From Rikenellaceae bacterium (GTDB lineage Bacteria; Bacteroidota; Bacteroidia; Bacteroidales; Rikenellaceae), in contig SUZG01000010.1 in assembly GCA_015060015.1 (NCBI GenBank), positions 1 through 64,000 on the forward strand: 64,000 nucleotides of DNA, read 5' to 3'. Both the position numbers and the translations under genes were made by a program. Under the pieces are notes generated by a model. The model worked only from the letters and a program-made list of their open reading frames with translations, ran no database searches and was not told where the DNA came from. Of the stretch, positions 37,170 to 45,852 are shown piece by piece (position 1 is the stretch's first letter; every line of letters starts with the position of its first letter).

Positions 37170-38078
37170 TTACAACTTGCTCAACGCATCGAAGCCCTTG
37201 CCATAGACTCCCATTACCGAGCCCATCGTGATAAAGGCATTTTCATCGATACGGCGGGCAATCTTCAATATCATCGAGGCATCGCGTTTACGGCACACAA
37301 CCATAGCAATCTTGCAATCCTGCTTGGTGTACCAGCCCTTGCCATCCATAAGCGTAACGCCACGATGTGCCTCCTCGTTTATGGCATTGGCAATGGCCTC
37401 ATACTGCGGGCTGATGATGAAAATCTGGCTCGACTGCTGGTTTCCCGACTGAATCAAATCGACCGTATAGCCATACACGGCAATCATCATATAACCATAG
37501 ACGATGGTTGTGATGCCGGCCGTAATATCGTCAGCCACGAAGATTGAGCTACCGATGATGAAGGTATCGCTGGCGATAACGATACGGCCATAGCTGACAG
37601 TCTTATACTTATTGATAATCATCGCAGCGATATCCGTACCTCCCGTAGAGCCGCCCTGACTGAATCCCAAAGCAACACCCGCACCCGAAATGACAGCACC
37701 CATAATCACCAGCAGGATGTTATGGGCATCTATGTTCTGCACATAGTTAAGAAGGAAATCGGGTGGCAGAATCTCGCCCCACGCATCCATAGCGATAGAG
37801 AGCACCACGATGCAATAGATGGTTTTAAGACCAAAGTTCCATCCCACAATAAAACCTCCCGCTATAAGAAGAATAGCGTTGATAATAAAGACAAACGTAC
37901 CCATAGAAATCACGGGGAAGATGTGGTTAAGGATAAGCGACAAGCCCGCCGCACCACCACCCATACCTCCCGCAGGAATGATACAGGCAATCCATCCAAA
38001 CGCATAAAGGAACATAGCGAATGTCATCACTACATACTCTTTGACACTTCGAATTACGGTTGTTGTTGAGAGTTGCAT
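37170..38078 (-). CDS. YitT-family membrane protein (DUF161/DUF2179)
   Basis: Inner-membrane protein of unknown transport role. Five to six membrane helices in the first 200 residues (TFAMFLYAFGWIACIIPAGGMGGGAAGL, FVFIINAILLIAGG), including the family motif FSQGGSTGGTDIAA, then a cytoplasmic DUF2179 domain (about 215-295: IFIISPQYEAIANAINEEAHRGVT). 302 residues. Convergent with the preceding gene, same strand as the radical SAM gene. Confidence 0.9.
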   Translation of the reverse strand: MQLSTTTVIRSVKEYVVMTFAMFLYAFGWIACIIPAGGMGGGAAGLSLILNHIFPVISMGTFVFIINAILLIAGGFIVGWNFGLKTIYCIVVLSIAMDAWGEILPPDFLLNYVQNIDAHNILLVIMGAVISGAGVALGFSQGGSTGGTDIAAMIINKYKTVSYGRIVIASDTFIIGSSIFVADDITAGITTIVYGYMMIAVYGYTVDLIQSGNQQSSQIFIISPQYEAIANAINEEAHRGVTLMDGKGWYTKQDCKIAMVVCRKRDASMILKIARRIDENAFITMGSVMGVYGKGFDALSKL

Positions 38079-38129
38079 AACTTACAAAATAAAAGTCAAA
38101 CTACTATTTTTAGTTTTAATTATATATCT

Positions 38130-39095
38130 TTATTTAATTTCGGCTGCAAATGTATTAAAAAAATCGCCTTGATGTACTCCTAACTGCTCTAATTTTTCAT
38201 CCAACATCGACAAAAGTGTCTCATTGCGTACAAGTCCCCACCCTTCGGTGTGGTGAAAACGGGGCGGAGCCTCACCGGCAAACCTCTCCACAACCACATC
38301 CGGACGCAGGCGTCGCAGTATCTCTACGAAGAGGTCGAGATACTCGTCAATGGTCCAGAAACGGAATCTCTCGGGGTGGGCATCGTACTCTGCGGCAAGA
38401 GGCGTACCACGAAAGAGTTGCAGCTGATGAAACTTGATGGTATCTATTTTCAGCGAATTTATCCTCTCGGTCTGCGAGATAAGCATCTCATCACTCTCGC
38501 CGGGCAGGCCCAGAATAAAGTGAGCCCCGCAGTGAATACCCCTCTCGGCGGTAAGCGAAATGGCCCTCTCGGCTGTGGCGAAGTCGTGCCCGCGATTGAT
38601 GCGTTGCAGGGTGGCATCGTAACACGACTCCACGCCATACTCTATGGCGACATATTTTCGGGCGGCAAGGTCGGCAAAGTAGTCCAGCTTCCGTTCATCG
38701 ACACAGTCGGGGCGTGTCCCGACAACGATGCCCGCAACGTCGGGATGAGAGAGAGCCTCATCGTAGCACTCACGCAGCCTCTCTAACGAGGCGTAAGTAT
38801 TTGAGAATGACTGAAAATAGACCAAATATTGCTGTGCCTCGCGGTAGCGGCGACGATGAAACTCTATGCCCTCGTCAATCTGCTGCGTGATGCTCTTCGA
38901 GGGAGTGCAGTAGGAGGGTGTGAAGGCGGCATTGTCGCAGAATGTGCAACCGCCCGTAGAGATTTTACCATCACGGTTGGGGCAGGTAAAACCGGCATTG
39001 ACGGTCACCTTCTGCATCCGGTGACCGAACTGACGGCGGAAATATGCCGCATAGGAGTAGAATCGTCGGCTATCGCCCCAAGGATAGATCTGCAT
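38130..39095 (-). CDS. radical SAM protein, YhcC/TIGR01212 type
   Basis: Binds a 4Fe-4S cluster to cleave SAM; the substrate of this family is not established. The cluster cysteines are in NAGFTCPNRDG and GGCTFCDNAAF (about residues 35-55), followed by the family hallmarks YFQSFSNTYA, GTRPDCVDE and GAHFILGLPGE. I chose ATG 39095 (321 residues) because a promoter core lies at 39131-39138; longer frames would start upstream of the promoter. Divergent from priA. Confidence 0.92.
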   Translation of the reverse strand: MQIYPWGDSRRFYSYAAYFRRQFGHRMQKVTVNAGFTCPNRDGKISTGGCTFCDNAAFTPSYCTPSKSITQQIDEGIEFHRRRYREAQQYLVYFQSFSNTYASLERLRECYDEALSHPDVAGIVVGTRPDCVDERKLDYFADLAARKYVAIEYGVESCYDATLQRINRGHDFATAERAISLTAERGIHCGAHFILGLPGESDEMLISQTERINSLKIDTIKFHQLQLFRGTPLAAEYDAHPERFRFWTIDEYLDLFVEILRRLRPDVVVERFAGEAPPRFHHTEGWGLVRNETLLSMLDEKLEQLGVHQGDFFNTFAAEIK

Positions 39096-39130
39096 AGCTA
39101 ATTGTTTAAGGGTTACCCCCATCCATAATG

Positions 39131-39138
39131 CAAATGTA
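39131..39138 (-). promoter_or_regulatory. promoter core for the radical SAM gene
   Basis: TACATTTG on the minus strand, fits TAnnTTTG; it gives a leader of about 30 bases to the chosen ATG and helps fix that start. Confidence 0.6.
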
Positions 39139-39193
39139 GGCAAGTTTTGATAAATTTCCCTGCATTGGCTGAAAAAATATGACGAATAAATCG

Positions 39194-39201
39194 TACCTTT
39201 G
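39194..39201 (+). promoter_or_regulatory. promoter core for priA, very close to its ATG
   Basis: TACCTTTG at 39194-39201, with the priA ATG starting at 39210, so the transcript would have at most a few leader bases. No TTTG at the expected -33 spacing, so the call is moderate. Confidence 0.45.
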
Positions 39202-39209
39202 GAGAAATT

Positions 39210-41474
39210 ATGAGTTATCTGTTTGCCGATATAGTTCTTCCGCTGGCACAGCCGGCATACTGCTTCTCTGTACCCGAGGGTATGGAGTTGCAGGAGGGAG
39301 ATGCTGTGTCGGTACAGTTCGGACATCGCAACATCTATACGGGTATTGTGTGGCGGCTGCACAACGAACGGCCCGACGTAAAACGCATAAAATCAGTAGG
39401 TCGCAAGCTCTACGACAGACCCCTTCTTGACGATAAGCAACGACAGATGTGGGAGTGGATGGCCGACTACTATATGTGCAGCATAGGCGAGGTTATGCGT
39501 ATGGCTCTGCCCTCGATGATTAAGCCGCAGGGACGCGATGACGAGGAGTTCTCGGCTGACGAGTTCCATCCCCGCACCGAGGCTTACATCTCGCTTGGTG
39601 ACGAGTGGCAGGATACGGAGAGGTTGGAGGCGGAGTGTGAACGTATCTCACGCCGAGCACCACGCCGCAGTCAGATTTTGCGTTTTCTGAAAGATTTTCC
39701 CGCCACAAAACGAAACACGCTGGGCGAGATTCCCCGACGACTCATAGAGTGTGACGCCACGATGCTTGCAGCACTACGCAAGGCGGGATATATAACTATA
39801 AACGAGAGGGTAAGAGAGGTTGAACGCAACGAAAATGTGTCGTTCTCGCTACCCACCCTCACCCCACAGCAGCAGACCGTAGTGGATGAGATACACTCCT
39901 CGCAGGCCAAAGGCAAGGCCACACACCTGCTGCACGGCATCACAGGTTCGGGTAAGACCGAGATTTATATGACGCTGATAGGCGAGGTGCTGGCTCGCGG
40001 GGGTGATGTGCTGTTGCTGGTGCCGGAGATAGCCCTCACATCGCAACTCATACAGCGTATGGAGAGCATATTCGGCTCACGCATAACGGCTTACCACTCA
40101 AAGCTGACGATGTTGCGACGCACCGAGAGTTATATGCGTCTGCTCCGCAGTCAGGGCGGAGAACTTATCATAGGAGCCCGCTCGGCTATCTTTCTGCCGA
40201 TACACCACCTGCAACTCGTCATCGTGGATGAGGAGCACGACCAGAGCTACAAGCAGAGTGATACGGCTCCGCGTTACAATGGCCGCGATATGGCAATCCT
40301 GCTCGCATCACTATATGGAGGCAACACGCTTTTGGGCAGTGCTACGCCATCGTTGGAGAGTTACGCCAATGCACAGGCAGGCAAGTATGGCTATTCTCTG
40401 CTGGCGGAACGCTATGGAGAGTCGCAACCGCCGCGTGTGATTCTCTCCGACACAATGCGTGCCGTCAAGCGAGGTGAACGCAAGGGTCATTTCAACCATA
40501 TACTGCTACGACACATCGAGGAGGCTCTGTCGCGTGGCGAGCAGGTTATGTTATTCCAGAATCGCAGAGGATTTACACCCTACATAATGTGCAGCAGTTG
40601 CGGGTGGAGCCTGCGTTGCCCCTCGTGCAATGTCACGCTGACACAACACCGCACCTCCAACCGTATGGAGTGCCACTACTGCGGATATACCGCCCCCGTA
40701 CCTCTACACTGTCCGCAATGCGAAACCGCCGACCTGAAACCTATGGGCTTCGGCACAGAGAAGGTCGAGGAGGCCATTGCCGAGATATTCCCGACGGCAC
40801 GAGTGGCTCGCCTTGACCGCGACACATCGACCTCGGAGAGTGCCTACTCACGCATCATACGCGACTTTGAAAACGGGCAGACCGACATACTTGTCGGAAC
40901 GCAGATGATAACCAAAGGCTTTGACTTCGGCCGCGTATCGGTGGTGGGCATACTCAATGCCGACAACCTGCTCTTCTCACCCGACTTCCGAGCCTCGGAG
41001 AGGGCCTTTCAGCTGCTTATGCAGGTGGCAGGCCGTGCCGGTCGCCGCGAGAGGGAGGGAGTGGTGATTATACAGACCTCGGAACCCGAAAACAGAGTAC
41101 TGAAACAGGTCGTGCAGGGCGACTACGAGGCTATGGCTCGCTGCGAACTGCAAGAACGACACGCCTTCGGCTATCCGCCCTACTCGCGTCTTATTCGCCT
41201 GACGTTGCGACACGAAAACGTGCAGTTGCTGCGAGGGGCAGCGACGGAGCTTGTCGCAAAGTTAAGAAAGAGCTTCGGCAGTCGTATATTCGGGCCTGTG
41301 GCTCCGACAATAGACCGTATTCGCGGACTGCACATCTTGCAGATAATGATTAAGATAGAGTCGGGTCGTTCGATGGCTCGTGCCCGACAATTTCTGCTGA
41401 ACGACATCAACAGCATTGAGTCGCAAAAGGAGTACAAAACGGTAAACATTGCCATAGATGTCGATGCTCAGTGA
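39210..41474 (+). CDS. priA: primosomal protein N' (replication restart helicase)
   Basis: PriA reloads the replisome at stalled forks. N-terminal DNA-binding domain, then Walker A GITGSGKTEIY (about residues 246-256), DEEH Walker B (VDEEHDQ), and a zinc-binding cysteine cluster CSSCGWSLRCPSC...CHYCG...CPQC (about 460-505). The helicase motif QMITKGFDF and the C-terminal domain are present. 754 residues, on the short side for the phylum. Its end overlaps comF by 17 bases. Confidence 0.95.
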   Translation: MSYLFADIVLPLAQPAYCFSVPEGMELQEGDAVSVQFGHRNIYTGIVWRLHNERPDVKRIKSVGRKLYDRPLLDDKQRQMWEWMADYYMCSIGEVMRMALPSMIKPQGRDDEEFSADEFHPRTEAYISLGDEWQDTERLEAECERISRRAPRRSQILRFLKDFPATKRNTLGEIPRRLIECDATMLAALRKAGYITINERVREVERNENVSFSLPTLTPQQQTVVDEIHSSQAKGKATHLLHGITGSGKTEIYMTLIGEVLARGGDVLLLVPEIALTSQLIQRMESIFGSRITAYHSKLTMLRRTESYMRLLRSQGGELIIGARSAIFLPIHHLQLVIVDEEHDQSYKQSDTAPRYNGRDMAILLASLYGGNTLLGSATPSLESYANAQAGKYGYSLLAERYGESQPPRVILSDTMRAVKRGERKGHFNHILLRHIEEALSRGEQVMLFQNRRGFTPYIMCSSCGWSLRCPSCNVTLTQHRTSNRMECHYCGYTAPVPLHCPQCETADLKPMGFGTEKVEEAIAEIFPTARVARLDRDTSTSESAYSRIIRDFENGQTDILVGTQMITKGFDFGRVSVVGILNADNLLFSPDFRASERAFQLLMQVAGRAGRREREGVVIIQTSEPENRVLKQVVQGDYEAMARCELQERHAFGYPPYSRLIRLTLRHENVQLLRGAATELVAKLRKSFGSRIFGPVAPTIDRIRGLHILQIMIKIESGRSMARARQFLLNDINSIESQKEYKTVNIAIDVDAQ

Positions 41475-42180
41475 TATATTCTGGGATGTATTCTCACTCT
41501 TCGCACCCCGCACCTGCCCCGTATGTGGCGAAAAACTTCCTCGCCACAACATAGCCGTATGCACACTTTGTGAGGTGACCGCCCCACTGACCAACCTGTG
41601 GCAGGAGAGTCACAATGCAATGACGGAACGCTTCTGGGGTATTCTGCCCGTCGAGAGGGCTGCGGCACTCTTCTGGTATGTGGATGGCAGCGAGTGGCGT
41701 GAGGCGATACATCGTATAAAATATTCGGGTGCGTGGTTGGCGGCATACAATCTGGGTTGCTGGTTCGGAACGATGCTGAAAGAGAGTGGCAACTTCGACG
41801 ATGTGGATGTTGTGGTTGCTGTGCCACTGCATTGGGCAAAGCGTATGCAACGAGGCTACAACCAATCGGAATATATTGCCAAAGGCATTGCACATTCGCT
41901 TGGCATTAAGACAGATACACGCAGCGTACGACGCTATCGCTACAATCGTTCGCAGACCACCCGACACAAGACCGAACGCTGGGAGAACGTGGAGGGAATC
42001 TTCCGCGTGAGAGATCCCAAAAAGCTAAACGGGAAGCACATCCTGTTGGTTGATGATGTCTTTACAACGGGAGCAACTATTCTGTCGCTGGGCGAAACTA
42101 TCCTGAAAGCGACAACCGGCTGCCGTTTAAGCGTGGCTACACTTGCCGCATCACGACGTGGTCTGGGGCAAAAAGAGTAG
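41458..42180 (+). CDS. ComF-family phosphoribosyltransferase-like protein
   Basis: Cytoplasmic protein related to competence protein ComFC. N-terminal zinc finger CPVCGEKLPRHNIAVCTLC (about residues 19-37) and a C-terminal type-I PRTase PRPP loop ILLVDDVFTTGATI (about 195-208). 240 residues. Overlap with priA means coupled translation, so a role in DNA uptake or restart is suggested. A small stem CCAACA/TGTTGG follows the stop but lacks a T-run. Confidence 0.92.
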   Translation: MSMLSDIFWDVFSLFAPRTCPVCGEKLPRHNIAVCTLCEVTAPLTNLWQESHNAMTERFWGILPVERAAALFWYVDGSEWREAIHRIKYSGAWLAAYNLGCWFGTMLKESGNFDDVDVVVAVPLHWAKRMQRGYNQSEYIAKGIAHSLGIKTDTRSVRRYRYNRSQTTRHKTERWENVEGIFRVRDPKKLNGKHILLVDDVFTTGATILSLGETILKATTGCRLSVATLAASRRGLGQKE

Positions 42181-42378
42181 CCAACAGCCGTATCTGTTGG
42201 AGAGATAAAGCAATATTCCCGACTATCGAAACAGGCAAAATTTACCGTTTCGGCGACACTTATTGACAGCTTATCGGCACTTATTCACAACGAAGGCTGT
42301 AACTCGTTATATATCAGCAATTTTTATTTATGTTCATAAATTTTGGTGCAAACGTGTGGTCGTTTGGGCAAAATTATA

Positions 42379-42386
42379 TAATTTTG
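42379..42386 (+). promoter_or_regulatory. candidate promoter core for dnaB
   Basis: TAATTTTG fits TAnnTTTG. The nearest TTTG upstream is too close (12-base gap), so -33 is not met. The leader would be about 95 bases. Confidence 0.4.
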
Positions 42387-42399
42387 AAGATTGAAAAAT

Positions 42400-42423
42400 A
42401 GTCCTTTCAAAAAAGGACTTTTT
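42400..42423 (+). terminator. terminator-like hairpin in the dnaB leader
   Basis: AGTCCTTT and AAAGGACT form an 8-bp stem with a 4-base loop, then a run of T, 60 bases before the dnaB ATG. It would lie at the very start of a transcript from the 42379 box, or it would stop read-through from comF. Could be an attenuator; the sequence does not decide. Confidence 0.55.
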
Positions 42424-42486
42424 CAGGATGGAACAGGCACCATCTCACGCAAAAAAGCAACTCAACCGATAAGAAACACACTATTT

Positions 42487-44097
42487 ATGGCAAAAGATTA
42501 TACATCATCGGCTCGCAATCACAACAGAGCCGCATACGAAAAAATGGATGATACACTCGCTGTGGGCGTCGTACCGCCACAGGCCGTAGAGTTGGAGGAG
42601 GCCGTGCTGGGTGCCCTGATGCTCGAACGCGACAGTATCATCGGAGTACAGGAGTATCTGCACCCCAGCTCGTTCTATAAGGAGGAGCATCGCATAATAT
42701 TCAGTGCTATCGAGATGCTGGCGATGGAGTTGAAGCCCATCGACCTATACACCGTTACTGAGCTTCTGAAATCGCGTAAAGAGTTGAGAAAGGTGGGCGG
42801 TGCAGCCTATCTTGCACAGCTTACGCAGAAGGTCGGCTCGGCAGCGAATGTGGAGTTTCACGCAAAAATCATCGCACAGAAGTATGTGCAGCGTGAGCTG
42901 ATTCGTTCTGCGACCGAGATTCAGCGTCGTTCCTATGACGAGGATCAGGATGTTACCGAGCTCATAGGCTTTGCCGAGGGTGAGATTTTCAAGGTGTCGG
43001 AGGGACATATCAAGCGTTCGGTACAGTCGTCAAAGGATATTTTGTCGCAGGCCCTCAACCAGATTGAGGAGGCAAGCAAGAACGACAGCAAGTTCATCGG
43101 CGTTCCTTCGGGCTTCACCGACATCGACCGCCTGACACTCGGCTGGCAGCCCAGCGACCTTATCATCATTGCAGCACGTCCCTCAATGGGTAAGACGGCT
43201 TTCGTGTTGTCGATGGCCCGCAATATGGCGGTGGAGTACGAAAACCCCGTAGCGTTCTTCTCGCTTGAGATGTCAAGCGTGCAGCTTATGATGCGTCTTA
43301 TCGTCGCCGAGACCGGTCTTAATGGTAACGATGTGAAGAGTGGTCGCCTCACGGCAGAGCAGTGGCGTCACTTGGAGAGTGCTACAAAGCCTTTGGGTAC
43401 AGCACCTCTCTATGTGGATGACACGCCGGCGTTGTCGGTATTTGAGTTCCGTTCAAAGGCTCGTCGTCTGAAGACACAAAACGATATAAAAATCATCATC
43501 ATCGACTACTTGCAGTTGATGACGGGCGGCACAGACAACAAGAACGGCAACCGTGAGCAGGAGGTGGCATTCATCTCGCGTACGTTGAAGGCTATCGCCA
43601 AGGAGTTGAATGTGCCTATCATAGCACTGTCGCAGTTGAGTCGTGCCACCGAGACGCGTGGAGGCTCAAAGCGTCCGCAGCTTTCGGACCTTCGTGAGTC
43701 GGGAGCAATCGAGCAGGATGCCGACATCGTGGCATTCATCCACCGACCCGAATATTACGGCATAAACACCGACGAGAATGGTATGCCCACAGCAGGTATG
43801 GCCGAGATTATCATCGCCAAGCACCGTAACGGAGCTGTGGAGGATGTTACACTTCGCTTCCTGAAGGATCAGGCACGCTTCGCCGACAAGAACAGCGACG
43901 AAAACTCCACAGCAGCAACACCTATGGGCAAAACGCAGAAATACAGTTATGTGCAGAGTGCCATAGGCTCGGATGATGGAGGTCAGGGCGGTTTTGCCGG
44001 TGGACTGTCGAGTGCCGGCGGAGGTGGAGAGTTTGACATTGCATCCACTCCGACCAGAACAATTCCGAGTCCGGCCGATGACGAGGCCCCATTCTAA
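42487..44097 (+). CDS. dnaB: replicative DNA helicase
   Basis: Hexameric helicase at the replication fork. N-terminal DnaB domain (PPQAVELEEAVLGALMLE, about 29-46), RecA-like domain with Walker A ARPSMGKTAF (about 235) and the ISRTLKAIAKELNVPIIALSQLSR core. Chosen ATG gives MAKDYTSSARNHN (536 residues); a longer frame would need a TTG in the leader. No intein. The C-terminal tail is Gly/Ser-rich (GGQGGFAGGLSSAGGGGEF). Confidence 0.96.
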   Translation: MAKDYTSSARNHNRAAYEKMDDTLAVGVVPPQAVELEEAVLGALMLERDSIIGVQEYLHPSSFYKEEHRIIFSAIEMLAMELKPIDLYTVTELLKSRKELRKVGGAAYLAQLTQKVGSAANVEFHAKIIAQKYVQRELIRSATEIQRRSYDEDQDVTELIGFAEGEIFKVSEGHIKRSVQSSKDILSQALNQIEEASKNDSKFIGVPSGFTDIDRLTLGWQPSDLIIIAARPSMGKTAFVLSMARNMAVEYENPVAFFSLEMSSVQLMMRLIVAETGLNGNDVKSGRLTAEQWRHLESATKPLGTAPLYVDDTPALSVFEFRSKARRLKTQNDIKIIIIDYLQLMTGGTDNKNGNREQEVAFISRTLKAIAKELNVPIIALSQLSRATETRGGSKRPQLSDLRESGAIEQDADIVAFIHRPEYYGINTDENGMPTAGMAEIIIAKHRNGAVEDVTLRFLKDQARFADKNSDENSTAATPMGKTQKYSYVQSAIGSDDGGQGGFAGGLSSAGGGGEFDIASTPTRTIPSPADDEAPF

Positions 44098-44102
44098 ACA
44101 AG

Positions 44103-44178
44103 ATAGTTTCAGCATAGGCAGTTTCGGTTCGGATAGTTTCAGCAAAATCTGCTTTCAGAACAGATAGTTTCAGCATAG
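44103..44178 (+). repeat. five degenerate 15-bp repeats between dnaB and comM
   Basis: Units beginning at 44103 (ATAGTTTCAGCATAG), 44118 (GCAGTTTCGGTTCGG), 44133 (ATAGTTTCAGCAAAA), 44148 (16 bases, most diverged) and 44164 (ATAGTTTCAGCATAG, identical to the first). The array starts five bases after the dnaB stop and ends 9 bases before the comM ATG. Confidence 0.85.
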
Positions 44179-44187
44179 ACAAGGGAT

Positions 44188-45723
44188 ATGGTTGTTCGCA
44201 GTTATACGGGTACAGTGGCCGGCATTGGAGCCATAGGCGTCAATGTCGAGGTGAGCATCACGGGAGGAGGCTTGGGTCTTTTTCTTGTAGGCTTGCCCGA
44301 TAATGCTGTGCGTGAGAGTGAGCAACGCATACGTTCAGCCTTTGAACATTCGGGCTTCAAGATGACTACCCGCAAGTGTGTGGTAAACCTTGCCCCTGCC
44401 GACCTGCGTAAGGAGGGTTCGGGCTTTGACCTGCCGATAGCCGTAGCGATACTCGCTGCTACAAATCAGGTGGTGGCCGACAAACTATCTGACTCCATAT
44501 TTGTCGGCGAGCTGTCGCTGGATGGCGGCATACGAGGCGTGAAGGGTGTGCTACCCATCACAGCCGAGGCTCGTGCGAAGGGTTTCAAGAGGATATATGT
44601 CGCACGCGACAATGCCGACGAGGCGGCCGTAGTGGAGGGTATAGAGGTGCTGGCGGTGGATAATCTGCTGCAAGTGACAGCATCACTCAACGGCGTGTGC
44701 GAGATAGAGCCTACGCCCGGCATCATTGAGGATATGGCGGCCGAGAGGGAGGCATACATCGATGACTTTGCCGATGTGAAGGGTCAGCAATTTGCCAAGC
44801 GAGCCTTGGAGATTGCCGCCGCAGGAGGTCATAATGTGATTATGATAGGCCCTCCGGGCTCCGGTAAGACGATGCTGGCAAGGCGTATGCCCTCGATACT
44901 TCCGCCAATGACCCTTGAGGAGGCGTTGGAGACCACCAAGATTCACTCCGTAGCGGGTAAGCTCGGCACTCACAAGGGCTTGATGCGTCAGCGTCCGTTC
45001 CGTGCCCCGCACCATCTGGCTTCGCCCGTAGCACTTATCGGCGGAGGTCAGACACCACAGCCCGGCGAGGTGTCGCTGGCACACAACGGAGTGTTGTTCC
45101 TCGACGAGATGCCGGAGTTCGGTCATAGCGTTTTGGAGGTGCTGCGACAGCCATTGGAGGATAAGCATATTGCCATCGCGAGAGCCAAATATGCGGTGGA
45201 CTACCCCTCAAACTTCACGCTTATAGCCTCGATGAACCCCTGCCCCTGCGGATACTACAACCACCCCGAAAAGGAGTGCAGCTGCTCGCAGGCATCGGTG
45301 CATCGTTATATGGGCCGCATATCGGGTCCTCTGATGGACCGCATAGACCTGCACGTCGAGGTCATCCCCGTAACGCGTAGCGAGATGTCGGCATCGACAC
45401 CCGCAGAGAGCAGTGCCGAAGTGCGAGGGCGTGTAATCCGGGCAAGAGAGATTCAGGCCGAGAGATTCAGGAATATAGGCATACACACCAATACGATGAT
45501 GACATCGGCTATGTTGCAACGATTTTGTCCTCTGTCGGCCGAGGCACGACGACTGCTCGATATGGCAATGGAGAGGTTGCAGCTCTCGGCACGAGCCTAT
45601 GACCGCATAATAAAGGTAGCTCGCACGATTGCCGACCTGGAGGGCGAGAGAGATATTTCACCAAAGCATATCTCGGAGGCCATATCATACAGAACGCTTG
45701 ACAGAGATAGCTGGGGAAGGTAG
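44188..45723 (+). CDS. YifB/ComM-family AAA ATPase
   Basis: Magnesium-chelatase-like AAA+ protein related to ComM, a helicase for branch migration of incoming DNA in natural transformation. N-terminal lon-like ChlI domain (about 1-170), Walker A GPPGSGKTML (about 219), Walker B LFLDEMPEF, and the cysteine cluster NPCPCGYYNHPEKECSCS (about 352). C-terminal Mg-chelatase domain from about 400. 511 residues. Context with priA, comF and dnaB fits DNA processing. Confidence 0.95.
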   Translation: MVVRSYTGTVAGIGAIGVNVEVSITGGGLGLFLVGLPDNAVRESEQRIRSAFEHSGFKMTTRKCVVNLAPADLRKEGSGFDLPIAVAILAATNQVVADKLSDSIFVGELSLDGGIRGVKGVLPITAEARAKGFKRIYVARDNADEAAVVEGIEVLAVDNLLQVTASLNGVCEIEPTPGIIEDMAAEREAYIDDFADVKGQQFAKRALEIAAAGGHNVIMIGPPGSGKTMLARRMPSILPPMTLEEALETTKIHSVAGKLGTHKGLMRQRPFRAPHHLASPVALIGGGQTPQPGEVSLAHNGVLFLDEMPEFGHSVLEVLRQPLEDKHIAIARAKYAVDYPSNFTLIASMNPCPCGYYNHPEKECSCSQASVHRYMGRISGPLMDRIDLHVEVIPVTRSEMSASTPAESSAEVRGRVIRAREIQAERFRNIGIHTNTMMTSAMLQRFCPLSAEARRLLDMAMERLQLSARAYDRIIKVARTIADLEGERDISPKHISEAISYRTLDRDSWGR

Positions 45724-45728
45724 AAGAA

Positions 45729-45818
45729 ATTCAAAATTCAAAATTCATAATTCATAATTCAAAATTTATAACTTATATTCATAGTTCATAGTTTAGAGTT
45801 TATAGTTCAAAATTTATA
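45729..45818 (+). repeat. heptamer tandem repeat between comM and murG
   Basis: Twelve or so 7-base units, mostly ATTCAAA, ATTCATA, GTTCATA, GTTTATA or ATTTATA, with one slip near 45771-45783. It starts five bases past the comM stop and ends 34 bases before the murG ATG. The same unit family follows the polyprenyl synthetase gene at 21903-21938. Confidence 0.88.
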
Positions 45819-45852
45819 TTGCGATTTTGAAGACGATATACAAAGAAAAAAT

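Larger units (their letters stand above)
42181..42486 (+). other. comF-dnaB intergenic region
   Basis: 306 bases, AT-rich in the second half. Contents seen: a CCAACA/TGTTGG stem right after comF, a TAATTTTG promoter core (42379-42386), and a strong hairpin with T-run (42400-42423) just inside the presumed dnaB leader. Nothing else recognised. Confidence 0.6.

Noticed and set aside
42181..42200. terminator after comF (CCAACA/TGTTGG)
   Set aside because: Six-base stem with no T-run; not enough to call a terminator.
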